Assembly: GCA_949130495.1 (NCBI GenBank)
Contig: OX422214.1
Coordinates: 256,188,187 to 256,252,186 of the forward strand
Source: Sambucus nigra
Lineage: Eukaryota > Streptophyta > Magnoliopsida > Dipsacales > Adoxaceae
Direction of reading: 5' to 3'
DNA: 64,000 nt
The notes under the pieces were generated by a model. It was not told the origin of the DNA. It saw only the letters and a program-made list of their open reading frames with translations, and ran no database searches. A program made the translations under genes and the position numbers. The stretch's first letter is position 1. The number at the start of each line of letters is the position of its first letter. Of the stretch, positions 1 through 12,352 are shown one piece after another.

Positions 1-1124
1 TTATGTATATATTATTAGATTATTCGAAATTGAAATCTGACTTAATATATGATAATGAATTAATAATTATTTAATAAAGTTTTTTGGATTCGTACCGATT
101 ATAATATAAAAATGTGGTTTGGTACTTTGGGTTGAGGTTTCGGAACATATCGAAGGTTTGGTTAGGACTAAAAATATTGTATTTGAATCCCTATATCTTA
201 GTATAGTATATACTTGGGTAGGGTTCTGGACTAATTGGATGTAGTTTTTGGCTTAATGGCTTAAAACTCATATGGGGTGTAATTCTAATTTCGTGGTTAA
301 CATAATAAAAGGAGGATTATAGTTAGTCTAAACAACTCTAAAACAATTGAGAAGAAATCCTTAGGCTAGAGAGATGCTGGAGAGAGAAAGAAACTTGGAA
401 AAGAAGGGAATTGGGAGCAATTATAATTGGAGAAGAAGAAAAAGTGGAGCAATTGAAGTTGGACTTCATCTATCTAATCAGGGCAAGTTTACTTAGTATA
501 TTAATATGATTGTTTTTAGTGTTATAATATAGTTATTCATTGGATTTTAAATCTAAACATAGAAATACTTGATTTAGATAGTTAAACAACAAACTCTGGA
601 TTTAATTAAATTTGTAAAATTAGGTTATGTTTCATAAATGAAATTTGTTATAATTTATCATGGATTTGGTTCTTATTTAAAAAAATCGATGTTAACATGG
701 TGTTATACTTAAAGAACTGAGAAAAATCCCATTGGTTATTTCATGAGAAGATTGGAAAATTGAGATTTAAGGATGAATTTCAAATAAAGGGTTCTAATTC
801 TTATAATCGAGAAAGTACCTCCAAAATATTTATATAAATCATAAATTTTAGTTTTGTGAAGTTTGTATGATAATTTAAGGGTATATGAGAGGTGTTAAAA
901 AATTAAGGTAGGTCGTTAGTGGTAGTTCTGGACATACGGGTCATAATAAGGACTATAGGTTGAAGTAAGTCAAAATTCTGGAGAGTTTCGTGTTTTATCC
1001 GTGAGAATGGTCACATTTGCGGTCCATGAAAACAACCAAGTTTTAGTATTGTGCGCATGACCAAGGAAGAAATAGGAATTTTTCATAAAAAGTGAAATGG
1101 GAAGGTTGATTAGCATGCATTGAG
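1..1124 (+). repeat. Left part of a probable split gypsy-type LTR
   Basis: No coding sequence. The stretch is AT-rich and has the style of the solo LTR at 4244-6836 read in the opposite direction: an AG-rich leader-like segment near 360-460 (many gagaag and agagag runs), then AT-rich sequence. The copia element begins at 1125. The matching right part would be 18759-20039, which ends in the LTR-like terminus GGTGTCACA. I infer one plus-strand LTR split by the copia insertion. Its 5' start would lie left of the window, so no terminal pair or target duplication can be checked. Confidence 0.35.
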
Positions 1125-2223
1125 TTCAACTAAACATTCATCAATTAAGACACAAGAAGACAACATTATAAGGAAAAATCCCTTTTTAGGTCAAAACAAT
1201 ATTCAACACTATAAAGAGTATATGAATACAAGTCATCTTACAAAACAGTCCCAGTTGGACTTAGATGCGTTATCTCACAACTCTCGATAGCAATGGTGCA
1301 AATCCAGCACCACTCACAACAAGCTCCTTCTGCCTCGGTATCCACCGATTATGCCTTCTTCTTTGTCAACTGTGAGAACTCCTTTCTCATAAGATTAGAC
1401 GTGTAGATTCAATCCCCACAATGGAAATGACATGATGGGAAGCGTAAAGGCTAGGTCTTAAAATGTATACAAATATCTATCGGATGATTGGTAAAAAAAA
1501 AACACCGCTAGATCCAAAATAGGTTTGGAAAAGATTTTAGAAATTGGTTCTTCATTTTTAGGTTGGCTAAAGTTCTAAAAGCTTCAGTTTTAAAGAATAT
1601 CATAAATAGTATTTATAAAAAAAGGGAAAAACAAAAAAAGTTGTGGCTCTTTTGAACGAAATTGGTGCTCGTTCGAACAAGATCACGAGTTCCTTAAAAC
1701 CAGAACAAGTCTCGTTCGAATGAACGTCCAATCTCATTCAATCGTCACTTCTAACGAGATTTGAACGAGAAGTCTCTGTCTAGCAGAACGTATCTCGTTC
1801 GATGTTTGTTCGAAACATGGTTCAAATGAAATGATGTTTTTGTTCGAACGAGGTAGATCTCGTTCGAACTACAAAACAAAACAAAAATCTTTTTCTTTTT
1901 CAGCCTTTAAAAATTCTACCGCATTAAATTTTCAAAATAAAAATTCCCATACAAATACGTAAACTCCTCAGAGCCACTAAACCATGTTTACCTCACTATA
2001 AAATGTTTGGAATGGGAACCCGTAATGGTAGGGACGAGTCATGTTGATCATGTCTTCTTTCAAGAACGTGGAGGTGAGCATGTTCTGAGGAATAGCGGGA
2101 TGTCATGTCTGAATGTCATTATGTTGACCTCTAATGGCGGATGTCAATTTTGTGACGAAATAAGCCAAAATAAAACAAAACATAAAATGGAGCAATGAGC
2201 GTTTAAAAAAGCATGCTCTTACA
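1125..2223 (-). repeat. Copia 3' LTR, end truncated
   Basis: Direct repeat of 17708-18758. On the minus strand it starts TGTAAGAGCATG, right after a polypurine tract. It carries a TATA-like box (about 1610-1620) and, just upstream of it, a cluster of TTCGAA-centred palindromes (about 1655-1870). The last ~80 bp present in the other LTR (17625-17707) are absent here: similarity stops abruptly at 1125, so the far terminus and target duplication are lost. Confidence 0.85.
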
Positions 2224-2238
2224 AATACCCCCTTTGGC
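2224..2238 (-). promoter_or_regulatory. Polypurine tract of the copia element
   Basis: On the minus strand the sequence GCCAAAGGGGGTATT lies directly before the 3' LTR start. This is the expected place and composition for the plus-strand primer. The same tract precedes the LTR at 51745. Confidence 0.75.
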
Positions 2239-3840
2239 TATTCCGCAACAAAAACAAAATCTAATCCAAATTTCCCCTAAACAACAATCCTAACAATGCT
2301 AAAATGTCCTACAACCCTAGCGAGGAAGAACATGCAACACTGTCTTCTTGGTTCGTGAAGCTTGACTATTGTGTTCATCTTGTGCGTTCCCACATGATAA
2401 ACAATACATCGGAGATGGAACCTACACACATGAGACAAAAACATAAAATACTGTGAACGCAAGAGTTTTAAACATATAACAAAAAACTCCCCCTCAATTT
2501 GTTCTCCCCTTTGTTTTATCTGAGAATAGACAAAAAAGAAAAAAAAATGGCAATATAAGCATGACGCGTTACTCAAAGAATGCTGAAAACATCATAATGA
2601 TTAAGAATGAATGCACATGATGATGTCATGAAAAGGCAAACAACCAACTATTTTTTTAATTTTTTCAATATTTGAGAACAAAAGGAAAATTATACAGAGC
2701 ATATCAAAACAAGTATACATGATTATATAAGTGCATCAAAAAATCGTACAAAGTCACCATGGATTAACACTAAAACACCCGAATAAAATGTAAATGGAAT
2801 GTAGGGGTGTGAACATTTTCCAAAAGAAAATAAACATTAACATGTATAGCATAGGCGCAATTAGTCAAGAGATACATCTAAACAAAGTTCAATGACAACC
2901 TTAGGTGTAAAAAGTTAAACTTAAATGAAATCGACTTGACTTAAATAAAAATACCATGAATTTATAATGATTTTCACACCAATAACGCCAAACTATCTAA
3001 TGTTTACTCAACAAAGTCTATTGTATAAACCCATTGTTTTTCTACTTATAACTCCCTGAATAGCTCACATATATAGAATTTCACTCTAAAAAATTGAAGG
3101 AATCATAAATGCTCGTATGTACCGAAGCATTAACGAGTTAAAACAAAATTGGCCTCCACACTTTTGTTTTTATGTGCCTTTAATCTTATTGTCTATTTTT
3201 CTTTGCAAATGGTGGATTTTATTTCAAAGGCAATGTTTTTCCTTTCGTAGCCCCTCTCCACTGCACATAATATATCAATAAATTCGGTAAACAAACATCT
3301 CGGCAATGGTTCTTACATGCACAACTCATATATTTTTAAGATTTGACTCGTTATTAAGAAGCATTAACATGAGAACATTTATTTGATATATGTAAAGTAA
3401 GCACAATGTTCATTAAGTCCGTGCATGTGTGCATTAAAGGTGTCAAAGAGACTAGCATGAAGATAGTGGCCATCTATGAACATCGTTATGATTTTACTCA
3501 TTATTAATCACGCTAAAGAAATACAACTAAGTCTCAAAACACTCTGAAAGTGTCACTTGGATAATGGAGAGAATGGGAATCCGAATATCTTAAATGTTTT
3601 AGCCATGTATGGTGAAAAATCAAATATAAAAAAATCCTTTTGGATTTTTCAAATTTTATCAAAAGAAAATATTTTTGATTTTTCAAATTTTATAAAAGAA
3701 AACAAAAATCTTTTTGTGTTTTTCTGAAATAGGAAAAAAATATATAAACACAAAAATGTACAATCTAGCATAATATAAGAGCATATGAACATGATAAATG
3801 AAAATTTTTTGGAAAAGAACCCGAGATCAATCAATATTGT
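2239..3840 (-). other. Long 3' noncoding region of the copia element
   Basis: No usable reading frame. On the minus strand it contains a further G-rich purine block (about 2488-2515) of the kind found repeatedly in SIRE-type 3' regions. It shares wording with 51761-53640, for example the block ending cgtagccc near 3240-3260 and 53010-53025. A short direct duplication (about 35 bp, copies near 3632 and 3668) is also visible. Confidence 0.6.
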
Positions 3841-4243
3841 AAAAGGCTAAAGATTTCCTAAGATCCTCAAATCTAAGGGCGTATAAAGATTTTGTGAAAA
3901 TGTCTGCTAACTGACAATTGGTACTCACGAAGCTTAAGGAAACTACTTTCTCCTCCGCAATATCTCTAATAAAATACTCGTGTATCCTAATGTGCTTCGT
4001 GCATGTGTGTTAGACTCAATTAAGTGAAATATGAATGGCACTCGCATTATCACAAGAAATAGTCATTGTACCCTAAGAAATACAATAATCCTCCAACATT
4101 TGCTTCATCCATTAGAGTTTTGTGCAATAACTCCCGGCAGCAATATACTCAACCTCCATCGTGGACAAATAAATGGAGTTCTTCTTCTTGCTCGACCATG
4201 AGACAAGAGTACTCCAAAATAAAAAACACCCACCCGAGGTTCT
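3841..4243 (-). pseudogene. Copia RNase H, C-terminal part
   Basis: Minus-strand translation follows copia RNase H closely: TSGG at the upstream edge, then LVSWSSKKKN-like text, STMEVEYIAAGSYC (usual STAEAEYIAA), WMKQMLEDY, CDNASAIHISLN, TKHIRIHEYFIRD and QLADIFTKSL. The key D of the CDN motif is kept. There is one stop after the first LxW region. The N-terminal neighbour lies at 6837 onward; the gap is filled by a solo LTR. RNase H degrades the RNA template during reverse transcription, but this copy cannot make a working protein. Confidence 0.9.
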
Positions 4244-6836
4244 TGTGACACCCTGCTTATTAAAATAAGAGGTGGCCAACCCGCTACTCAAATAAAAATA
4301 GGGATCTTAAATGGTCCATTCTTAGCATCACTTCCGCATAATAATAGTACGAGACAACCACTAAATATTTTTGAAAACGGATGTCATGTAATTTTGCAAG
4401 TTTGATAAAAACTATTTTGACAATCCAATTTATAACAGAAGGTGGATATATATAATGACATGTAATAGTTTAATAACAATTCTACAAAACATAACCAAAT
4501 AAGTTGTCGGTTAACAGACTTAATAAAAAAGGTCACACCAAGTATTACAGTAAACATGAATAAAAAATGGGGCAACCCGCCCGAATATACAGACGGATCA
4601 TAACTAGAATGTCCAAAAGATTGATGCGTCTACTACAAAATTCCTACAACATCCGCAAAATGTTGTAGCTCCTTGACACGGGGAAAGAAAGATCAAATAG
4701 GGCACCCTTGCGGTGGAGCATCTGAACATATATAAGAACCACACAAGAAGGAGAAATATAAATGGGCCAGGGCCCGGTTTGATATGATATACATGTGAAT
4801 AAAATGCATAACAGTTATGAATACTAAATATCATAAGAAGGATAAGTTCTCTCTTCATTATAAGAATCATCCCCACCTTTCTTCTAAGTGCACATTTTAG
4901 CACTATACCATTCCATTTAAGTTGAACTACCCATTTAATTAAGAGGAGTAACCTAGCTTTATTCAACATACTCAATTTTCAAGTTTGTAAAATATATCTT
5001 CACAAGTCAATTAGTCATTGAGTATTATATGCAATTAAAGTTGGTTAATAGATTCATTAACTCATTCATATGAAATACCATATCCGTGAGAATAATTACA
5101 ATCATAATATAACGGTTCTAAGTCCATCCTTACGGGAGTCACCCCACTGGATGATCCCCTAAAATCTATCATCTTTCAGGGCCTATAATCGAGACCACTT
5201 GGGTACCCTAAATCGTAACGCATGGGAAGCGTCCATATATCTTTGATAGTGAGTCATAACCATACCCGAAATTACCTCACTTCGAATAAAATAATCATAC
5301 AATATAATCATCGGTCTTATGGCCCGAGGACTGTATTCTCCCTGCATCATTAGCCAGGGGATTTACTTCATTCACATAACTTCCCTCATGATGTCATTTA
5401 GAGAGCTATGTATTTGAATGCCATAATCACAAGATATATCAATTAAAACATACACCTCTTATTTCTGAAACCATATGTGCATAAAAATTTAGGCTACAAG
5501 ACATAATTACTCTCATACTAGCCCCCGAAAGTCCAAGACAATACTACCCAACTCTACCCTAGTCTTAGACTCGTATACTAGATAAAATGAGACATTATGG
5601 TCTACTAAATAGTCCCCAAAATAAGCCCAAATACCCCCTTTATAACCTAGGGTATTAATCCCCCTTATGCAAGACCCTATTACTCTTTATTACATCATAT
5701 TAGAAGGTTCTGAAGCCTCAAACCTCAAAGAAAAGGAGTAGAAACTAAGTTGGAAAAGTTTCATAAAATAGGAGGATTTCGAATCGATTCGCCCCTGAAA
5801 GCGGATAAATTAGCACCAAAAGAGAATCGATTCGGCTGAGAAAACCAACCTTCTATCTAAGCCCAAATCGATTCGGCCTTGACTTGATTTGATTCGGTTC
5901 CTCCGACCTGTAGGCACCATTTTAGTGAGTCGATTCTCCCTAGTCAAGATGCCCAGTTGTCGCTACAGCTTGATATAAACCCTAAATCCCCAAATATATT
6001 TTCTTCTATTGCACCCAATATCATATATTAATAACTTCACCAAATCATTCCTACACAATAACCCACTAATATATTCAACTCCAATCATGTCTAAATCAAA
6101 TGCCTAAGGGTTTAAACACCAAAATCATCTATAACCATTTTTGGTTCAAACTAAAGAACACAAACCATAAATGCAATTTATTCAACACAATCATATGCTT
6201 ATGCAAGTTTAAAAACTTGCCTCAAGATTGTAGTCTCGGATGCTACCTCGTTGAAACGATTTTCGGGCTCGAAATGGCAAATCTCCTCTTCTCTCCTCTC
6301 TTTCAAGCTCCCACTTCTCTCTAACTATCTATGTTTAGAAATGAACAAATGAGATATAAATGCTCTTGAAATACTTAAATGTCTCATCTACATTAAGTCC
6401 AACATTAAATGCTACTACATACTTAAAATAACTCGTAACGTCATAATTAAGTTATAACTTGTCAAAAGTACCCGGGAACCTAAAATCACACCTGACACTT
6501 ATTTTGACTATCTCAACCATTCCCGAACTAACCCTACCCTCTAAACTGGCGTCCGGAATATCGTTAATTATTTTCTATTTCAACGTCATATTAACATTCT
6601 AATAATAATCCGAATGGAATATAAATCATAACCGTCGCTTAAGGCACAACGACGCAACAAAATATAATATTACACTTATTAATTTTCCTTAACGGTAAAT
6701 ATGCAATACTCATTAAATATTAACTCTTAAATCACTTAAAGTAATATTTACTTAAATTTTATTTATTTTATATAATTAACCCACAAGGCAATTTAATATT
6801 AAAAAAAATAATTACTCATAAATAAGGGGTATTACA
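4244..6836 (-). repeat. Solo LTR (gypsy-type) inside copia RNase H
   Basis: A 2.6-kb insert with LTR-like ends: TGTAATACCCC on the minus strand at 6836 and ...GGTGTCACA at 4244. It has no recognisable gag-pol and no internal LTR pair, so a solo LTR left by recombination is the simplest reading. Flanks gttct (4239-4243) and actct (6837-6841) are a 5-bp duplication with two differences. Removing the insert and one flank restores the copia reading through GYKRTSGG. It carries repeated AATCGATTCGG-like motifs near 5775-5900. Tekay/Del-like by its ends and length only. Confidence 0.75.
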
Positions 6837-7736
6837 ACTCTCTTATAACCATCTACGTCTCCTACCCAGTCGTCATGCAAGTAAACAGATAGTCGACCAT
6901 CAGTATCAAAATAATGCAAAATGCCATATGAAAGAGTCCCACTTACGTGTTTGATAATACATTTCAGTGCCAATAAATGTGATTCTTTAGGGGACCCTTG
7001 ATTGCGTGCACAAACTCCAATGCTATAGGAAATGTTAGGACGTCTAGCTGTAAGGTAAAAAAGACTATTGATCATGGACGATACATGATCTTCTCTATGT
7101 CCTTTCCTAATGTATCTTTGCTAAGATTCGTGGATGGATGGGTGTATGAGAATGCTTAGTAGAGTCTAGCCAAAATTTCTTCACAAGGTCTCTCTAATAC
7201 TTAGACTGAGATATAAATATCCCATCCTCTAACTGATGAACCTGAAGACCTAGAAAAAAAGTGAGGTCACTGACTATGCTCATCTCAAACTCGTTGTGAA
7301 TCTACTCCTCAAAAGTGCGAGCATATCAAGAAAATTTGGATCCAATTACTATATTGTCCATATAGATTTGAACAAACGAAATTGCACCATCCTCTCTCCT
7401 GATAAAAAACATATTATCTATTCCCCCTATCTTAAAGCCACGAGCTGAGAGATAAGAAGTAAGCCTCTTATTCCAAGCATAGGGTGCTTGCTTCAAAACA
7501 TTCAAGGCTTTCCTAATATAATAGATGTGATCCGGGTATGTTGGGTCAACAAACCCTTTTGGATGTTCCACGTAAACCTCTTCCTGTAGAATGCCATTCA
7601 GAAAAGCACTCTTGACATCCATCTAATAAACCTTAAACTGTAGATGGCATGTTATGGCACGTAGTAAGTGGATGGACTCAATCCTAGCAATAGGATCAAA
7701 TGTCTCCTCAAACTCTACACCCTCTATCTGTGTGTA
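6837..7736 (-). pseudogene. Copia reverse transcriptase, C-terminal half
   Basis: Read on the minus strand: QIEGVEFEETFDPIARIES, then [10 protein letters not shown] (catalytic D kept), QAPYAWN, then [10 protein letters not shown] in place of the usual YxDD box, FLGLQVHQLEDGIFISQSKY, and the RT-RNase H connector (about 6850-7075). The second catalytic aspartate of YxDD is Asn here (codon 7353-7355), so the enzyme would be dead even without its stops. Several stops lie between 7080 and 7325. The N-terminal RT part continues at 13884, beyond the inserted element. Confidence 0.92.
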
Positions 7737-9243
7737 GTGACTGGGCGGAAAAAGTGTGCGCGTGTAAAGTGCACAATCGTTGTGTGTTTCGCCGCCGCGA
7801 TACAAAAGAACCTAAACTACAACTACACTTGACAACAAAGTACAGCGGTAAGTCGGGTATCGTAAGAAATCCACAGGGAGTGATTGAATTTTAGATTTTA
7901 ATTGTTTTAATTACTTCAGGAATAAAAGTGTAATATAAATAAATGAAAATGTGATGTGTGGGAATGGTGACTAAAGAAAAGAATAAGTTAACGCTAAATT
8001 AAAGGAAAGCGAGGATCGGGATCGCATCCTACCACACGGATCGAAACAACTACTAACTAGAGTTAAGGCTTGAAAGCAATTTAATCGAGCATATCCAATT
8101 AAGCATAAACATCACGCAATAAGGAATTTAAGCCAAAGTTGCGAGATTAAACATTTAACGGAAAATGGTCACACGCGGATTAAATTCGGATAATCGCTAT
8201 AAACACTAACGTTGCATGACAAATAAAGTTAAACGCATAATAATCCAACTTTAATACGCGAGGTTTCAATTAAATGCAATATTACACGAAACCCTAACTT
8301 TCGAGGTTCAAACCCGTAAATGGCGGAACGCAATCCCGACCCTATTTATCTAAGGGCAATACATGGAAATTAACTAAATTAAACTAATTAAACTAATTAA
8401 GCAAGAAATAAATCAAGTAAACTAATTATGAAAGCATGAAAACTATCTAGAAAGCAGGAAATGAAGAAATACAAACTATATTAATGGTAGAGGAGATGAA
8501 TAGTCAACATCCAAGCCTAAAAGTGTGTCAATCCAAGAAGAATTGGAGAAGAACCAAGCAAATCCCCAAAACCCTAACTAAAACTAACCTAAAAACGTTC
8601 TCTACTGCTATATCTCTTCTTATTACAACAAAATTTGGCTTATATAGTAAGTTGAAATAAAAATAAAGAAGAAAGAAAAGAAGGCAAAATATCTGCAAAA
8701 AACAGAGCATCGATCGATCGACCCCTTTGGTCGATCGATCGACCTAGGCAAAACTTCGGCAATCCAGAATGGTCGATCGATTGACCAGAAGTGTCGATCG
8801 ATCGATCAAGCAGGGCAGATTGCAGCAGCTCACTGCATTCCTCTTTTCTTCTTCTCCCTTCTCCTCTTTTGCTTCCTTGTTTTTCCTCCGCAGAAATCGC
8901 CGTAACTTCTTCGTTATGAATCGGAATTGCGCACCGTTCGCGGTCACGCGAAGCTAGCGAGGAGGGCTACAACTTCCGTGAGATGTCGGGCCAAGTACCC
9001 AAGCTGTGAAAAGACTAAAATGCCCTTGCGCGTGCGATTGTGTACGAAACTTCACCGGAATGCATCCGAACTTCATACTAAGCATCCAAATACCTACAAA
9101 AGCTCAATTAACCCCTGCAAAACATGTTAACATAGAAATACGAGGTTGTCTGGTTAACGAGCATAAATATAGGGATTTAAATACCTGAGGGGGCTAATAA
9201 CGCGTAGGTTAACGGGTGAAATACGCAATATTTTCGTCGTATC
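7737..9243 (-). repeat. 3' LTR of the LARD-like element
   Basis: Direct repeat of 12353-13878. On the minus strand it begins TGATACGACG and ends in GTCA(C). It has a TATA-like box (8637-8648, TATATAAG on the minus strand) and, about 60 bp upstream, an array of TCGATCGATCGA palindromes (8709-8812). One 21-bp array module is missing compared with the 5' LTR. Small reading frames over the array on both strands are not convincing genes. Confidence 0.92.
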
Positions 9244-9258
9244 ACACCCCCTAACTTA
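9244..9258 (-). promoter_or_regulatory. Polypurine tract next to the LARD 3' LTR
   Basis: On the minus strand TAAGTTAGGGGGTGT runs straight into the LTR start. Purine-rich composition and position fit the plus-strand primer. A near-identical copy lies at 11084-11098. Confidence 0.7.
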
Positions 9259-11350
9259 CATATTGCTAGTCCCTAGCAATGAAATAGGAAACAACAAGAA
9301 CTACAAGCAAACCAAAAGCAGGAGAAGTACAAAAGTATGGTATAAAAGCATAAGGCCACTTTCACGGGCGATTCGATTGCATTTAGCGTATGCAATAAGC
9401 AGTTAAACCCCTAGGTTACCCTAGTGGACGAGTGTCGTCTCGTGAGGGTTTTCAGGGATGATACCCACAAACATCATATGTTTTCCTCAAAATATGCCCA
9501 ACCCAACATGCGACAAACCCAACAACAACGAAAAAGATTTCAAACATGTTATTAGCATATTGAACGAATTCAAACAAAAGTCCGTTGTTATTAACAAGTT
9601 GAATGCACCTCATAGAATTGAAACTTTAAAAGTGGGAGGGGGAGAGCAAATGCAAAGTTTGATTTGGTAAAAACTTAAATAAACCGGATAAACATAAAGG
9701 CAAGCATATATTCAATCCTCACGGGCATTACACTCATCAAGCGAATTCACTAAGAACGGGGAGGTAACACACGGGACATGCGGGCATAAAGAGTAAATGT
9801 AAATGGAAACTAGGCCGCACACATGTCACAAATGAAGAACGCTATATATAAAATGAAAAATTGTAATCTCAATGAAAGGATACCGCACACTAAAAGAGGC
9901 GAAATGCATTTTCACAGATTATCAAAACTATTATGACTTTTAAATTAAATGCACCCTAAGATCACATAGGACTTTATAGGGTTGTAATGTAGGCTAGGAT
10001 AGGGTACGAAACGAAAGGGATGTATATACGGATTCAAAGTGTTCGGAGATGAAAACTTGGAATAATGGGAAGGATGCGGGCAATAACAAAATTGGAAAAC
10101 AAGTTCCAAAACGGCATTATATATATCATCGGGGAGAGCAATCAAAGCTTATTGAACTATATACAACATATACAAACTTCTCTTTCTTTTTCTTTTCTTC
10201 TTTTTCTCATTTTCTCTTTTGTTTTCTTTTTTCTTTTTGCTTTCTCTTTTTCTTCACTTTTTTCACATCACTTTTCTTTACTTTTCAAACTCTCATATGC
10301 TTAAATTGCAACCGGCATCATAACAACATCATTCAATCCCAAGTAACATTCCAAACAAAGGTATGTAAGGTGTATGTATGGCTTAAAACTCCAATTTGGA
10401 GTTGGTTATGGGATTTTGGGTAATGAAACGAAAGGCTAGTATTTAGGCTCAAAGGGGTTGACTAGGGAAACATATATGGTGAGGTCAAGGCTAATATGGG
10501 TGATATAACAAAGATTGCCTATGATCATTTCACAAAGTTTACGCAATTCTCAAGTCAAAACAATATATGAAAATCATGATCAAGTAACACATTTCAAGTA
10601 TGAACTCAATTAATGAACGGTCAAATGAAAGATTAGTGAGATTACCAACGAATTCAACGTTTTCAATGAGAAAAGAATAGTGTATAACACTCACAACGAC
10701 GAAAGGTACAAAGCTTACTCGGTGTAAGTATATACAATGCAACAAAAGATTACCGAGTTATAAAAATCTTAAACCAAATCAATAGAACCAGGAAAGTGCA
10801 TATGCTCATGGGATAAAGTTTAATTCATGAAGTTATTCACAATATCAATGATTTAAGGACTAAAGTCTAATAACTTCTAAAATCGAGAACATGCATCATT
10901 GAGTTGTCTATTGGATCGGGCAATTATTGAAATTTATCACTGGAATCAAGGCAAAATGCCCAACAAAGGAGAAAAAAGAAAGAAAATATTTTTGAAATTT
11001 TTGAAATTTTTCACAAAAAGGCATACTTAGTAACTAAATGTGAGAAAATCCATGGACTACACATGAAATGGATAGAATATCCTACACCCCCTAACTTAAA
11101 TGTTGCATTGTCCTCAATGTGCATTAAGAACACAACACAAAGAGAGGAAAAGAACGATATTACCCAAAATTGGAGAGATCTCCATAAGCACGAGTCCAAA
11201 GGAATCTACAAAACAAGTTATTACCGAGCAAGCAAAAACAAATAACAAAAAGTTAACTAATTACACTAGACTAAATTAAAAGGAAAGAAAAATAGGAAAG
11301 AAAGAAAATTAAAAAGCTAACTATTTACAACCTACTATTTAGGCTTCACA
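9259..11350 (-). other. LARD internal noncoding region
   Basis: No gag-pol similarity in any frame. It includes a 120-base pyrimidine-rich tract on the plus strand (about 10175-10295; purine-rich in the element's own sense) and a second polypurine-like box at 11084-11098. Short plus-strand frames across the pyrimidine tract are low-complexity and left out. Confidence 0.6.
11084..11098 (-). promoter_or_regulatory. Second polypurine-like box inside the LARD
   Basis: The 15-mer ACACCCCCTAACTTA (plus strand) is identical to that at the true 3' polypurine tract (9244-9258), and the next bases stay similar. It lies about 250 bp downstream of the unknown ORF's stop in the element's sense. It may be a second priming site or a remnant of an internal duplication or deletion. 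Confidence 0.5.
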
Positions 11351-12174
11351 CTAACTATACACTAGAAGTCTAAATAGTTGAGGGTCCACCCAAAAAGGGA
11401 TTTCACTTTGAAAGATCAACGGTGGACCCTCCAAAGTGAACATGCCTCCCGGAAGATATGAATTCCGTTTGAAAAACGGAAGGCATGTGTAAGGCGAAAG
11501 AAATGAACCATCGTCAATTAAAAGTTTTGGAGGGACGATGGGGGATTTGGATACTACGGGGGACAAGACTAAATTAGTCTCAGAAAAATCAAAATCACAT
11601 CCCCGAGATTCTTCAATTGGAAGGGGAGGTGGGGAAAGTGAAAGTGAAAAGCCCATGAGATGAAGCATCTCAAAATAACATTCTCGTTCAAGAATCGGGT
11701 CAAAGTCCTCAAGACTTTCAACCGATTCTTGCGATAAATTTAATTGTTCGGGAATAGTAGGGAGTAAAGGAAAGGAAGGACCTACAACCTCAAAAGAATT
11801 GGAAGTATTTAAAAGAGATTGGAAATCGAGAGTGCTTGGATCACTCTCAATTATTTCATCCTCAAAAATGGGTGGAAGTGAAAAGCAAGTTTCAACCTCA
11901 ACCCGACTTTGTGAAGAAGAAATAATCTCATCGAGTTGGACATTTTTTTATTTGTCCAAGCGTTATAAATCTCAACTTCATCATTCCATTCCTTATTCCC
12001 ACCACGCAAAGTTTCCTCCAAAGGAAATGGGGGATTGCTTGCAAATTCTTGACTTTCACGTGCAAGACGCTCATACTCAAGAATTTGTCGGCATTCACGC
12101 ATAGTCTTGGGAGTATAACCTTGAGAACTATTAGCATAACAATTAAAATTATCTAGAGAGTTATGGTGAGACAT
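11351..12174 (-). pseudogene. Unknown LARD-encoded ORF, about 274 codons, one frameshift
   Basis: I do not recognise this protein. It starts at an ATG (12174) about 160 bp after the primer site, the first large frame in the element's RNA. The first part (about 78 codons) begins MSHHNSLDNFNCYANSSQG and is polar, with an RECRQILEYERLARESQEF helix-like stretch. In an A-run near 11945-11952 the frame shifts by one base. The second part then stays open for about 195 codons to the stop at 11351 and is rich in Ser, Pro, Phe and acidic residues, ending FWVDPQLFRLLVYS. No zinc knuckle, protease, RT or integrase motif is visible. The long openness across the frameshift suggests recent coding constraint. 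It could be a diverged gag-like or accessory protein, or a chance frame. Confidence 0.5.
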
Positions 12175-12330
12175 TTCAAAATAAGCTATTCAACAAAAGC
12201 GACAAGCACCGAGATTTCAATTTCTCGAAACAATCTAGCACAAGTCAAAAAGAAAGGGGAAAATAAAGAATACAAATATAAATGAAATAAATACTACGAA
12301 ATAATAAAATAATTACTATCTAAAACACAC

Positions 12331-12348
12331 TCCCCGGCAACGGCGCCA
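12331..12348 (-). promoter_or_regulatory. Primer-binding site, tRNA-Asp type
   Basis: On the minus strand TGGCGCCGTTGCCGGGGA is complementary to the 3' end of plant tRNA-Asp. It lies a few bases inside the 5' LTR (12353). This sets the element's orientation as minus. Confidence 0.88.
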
Positions 12349-12352
12349 TTTT

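Noticed and set aside
8744..9188. Several short frames on both strands in the LARD 3' LTR
   Set aside because: They lie over the palindrome array and flanks; both-strand openness follows from the repeat. No motifs, and they change in the other LTR.
10049..10423. Phe/Ser-rich plus-strand frame of about 120 codons
   Set aside because: It is produced by a pyrimidine-rich tract and runs antisense to the element; low complexity only.
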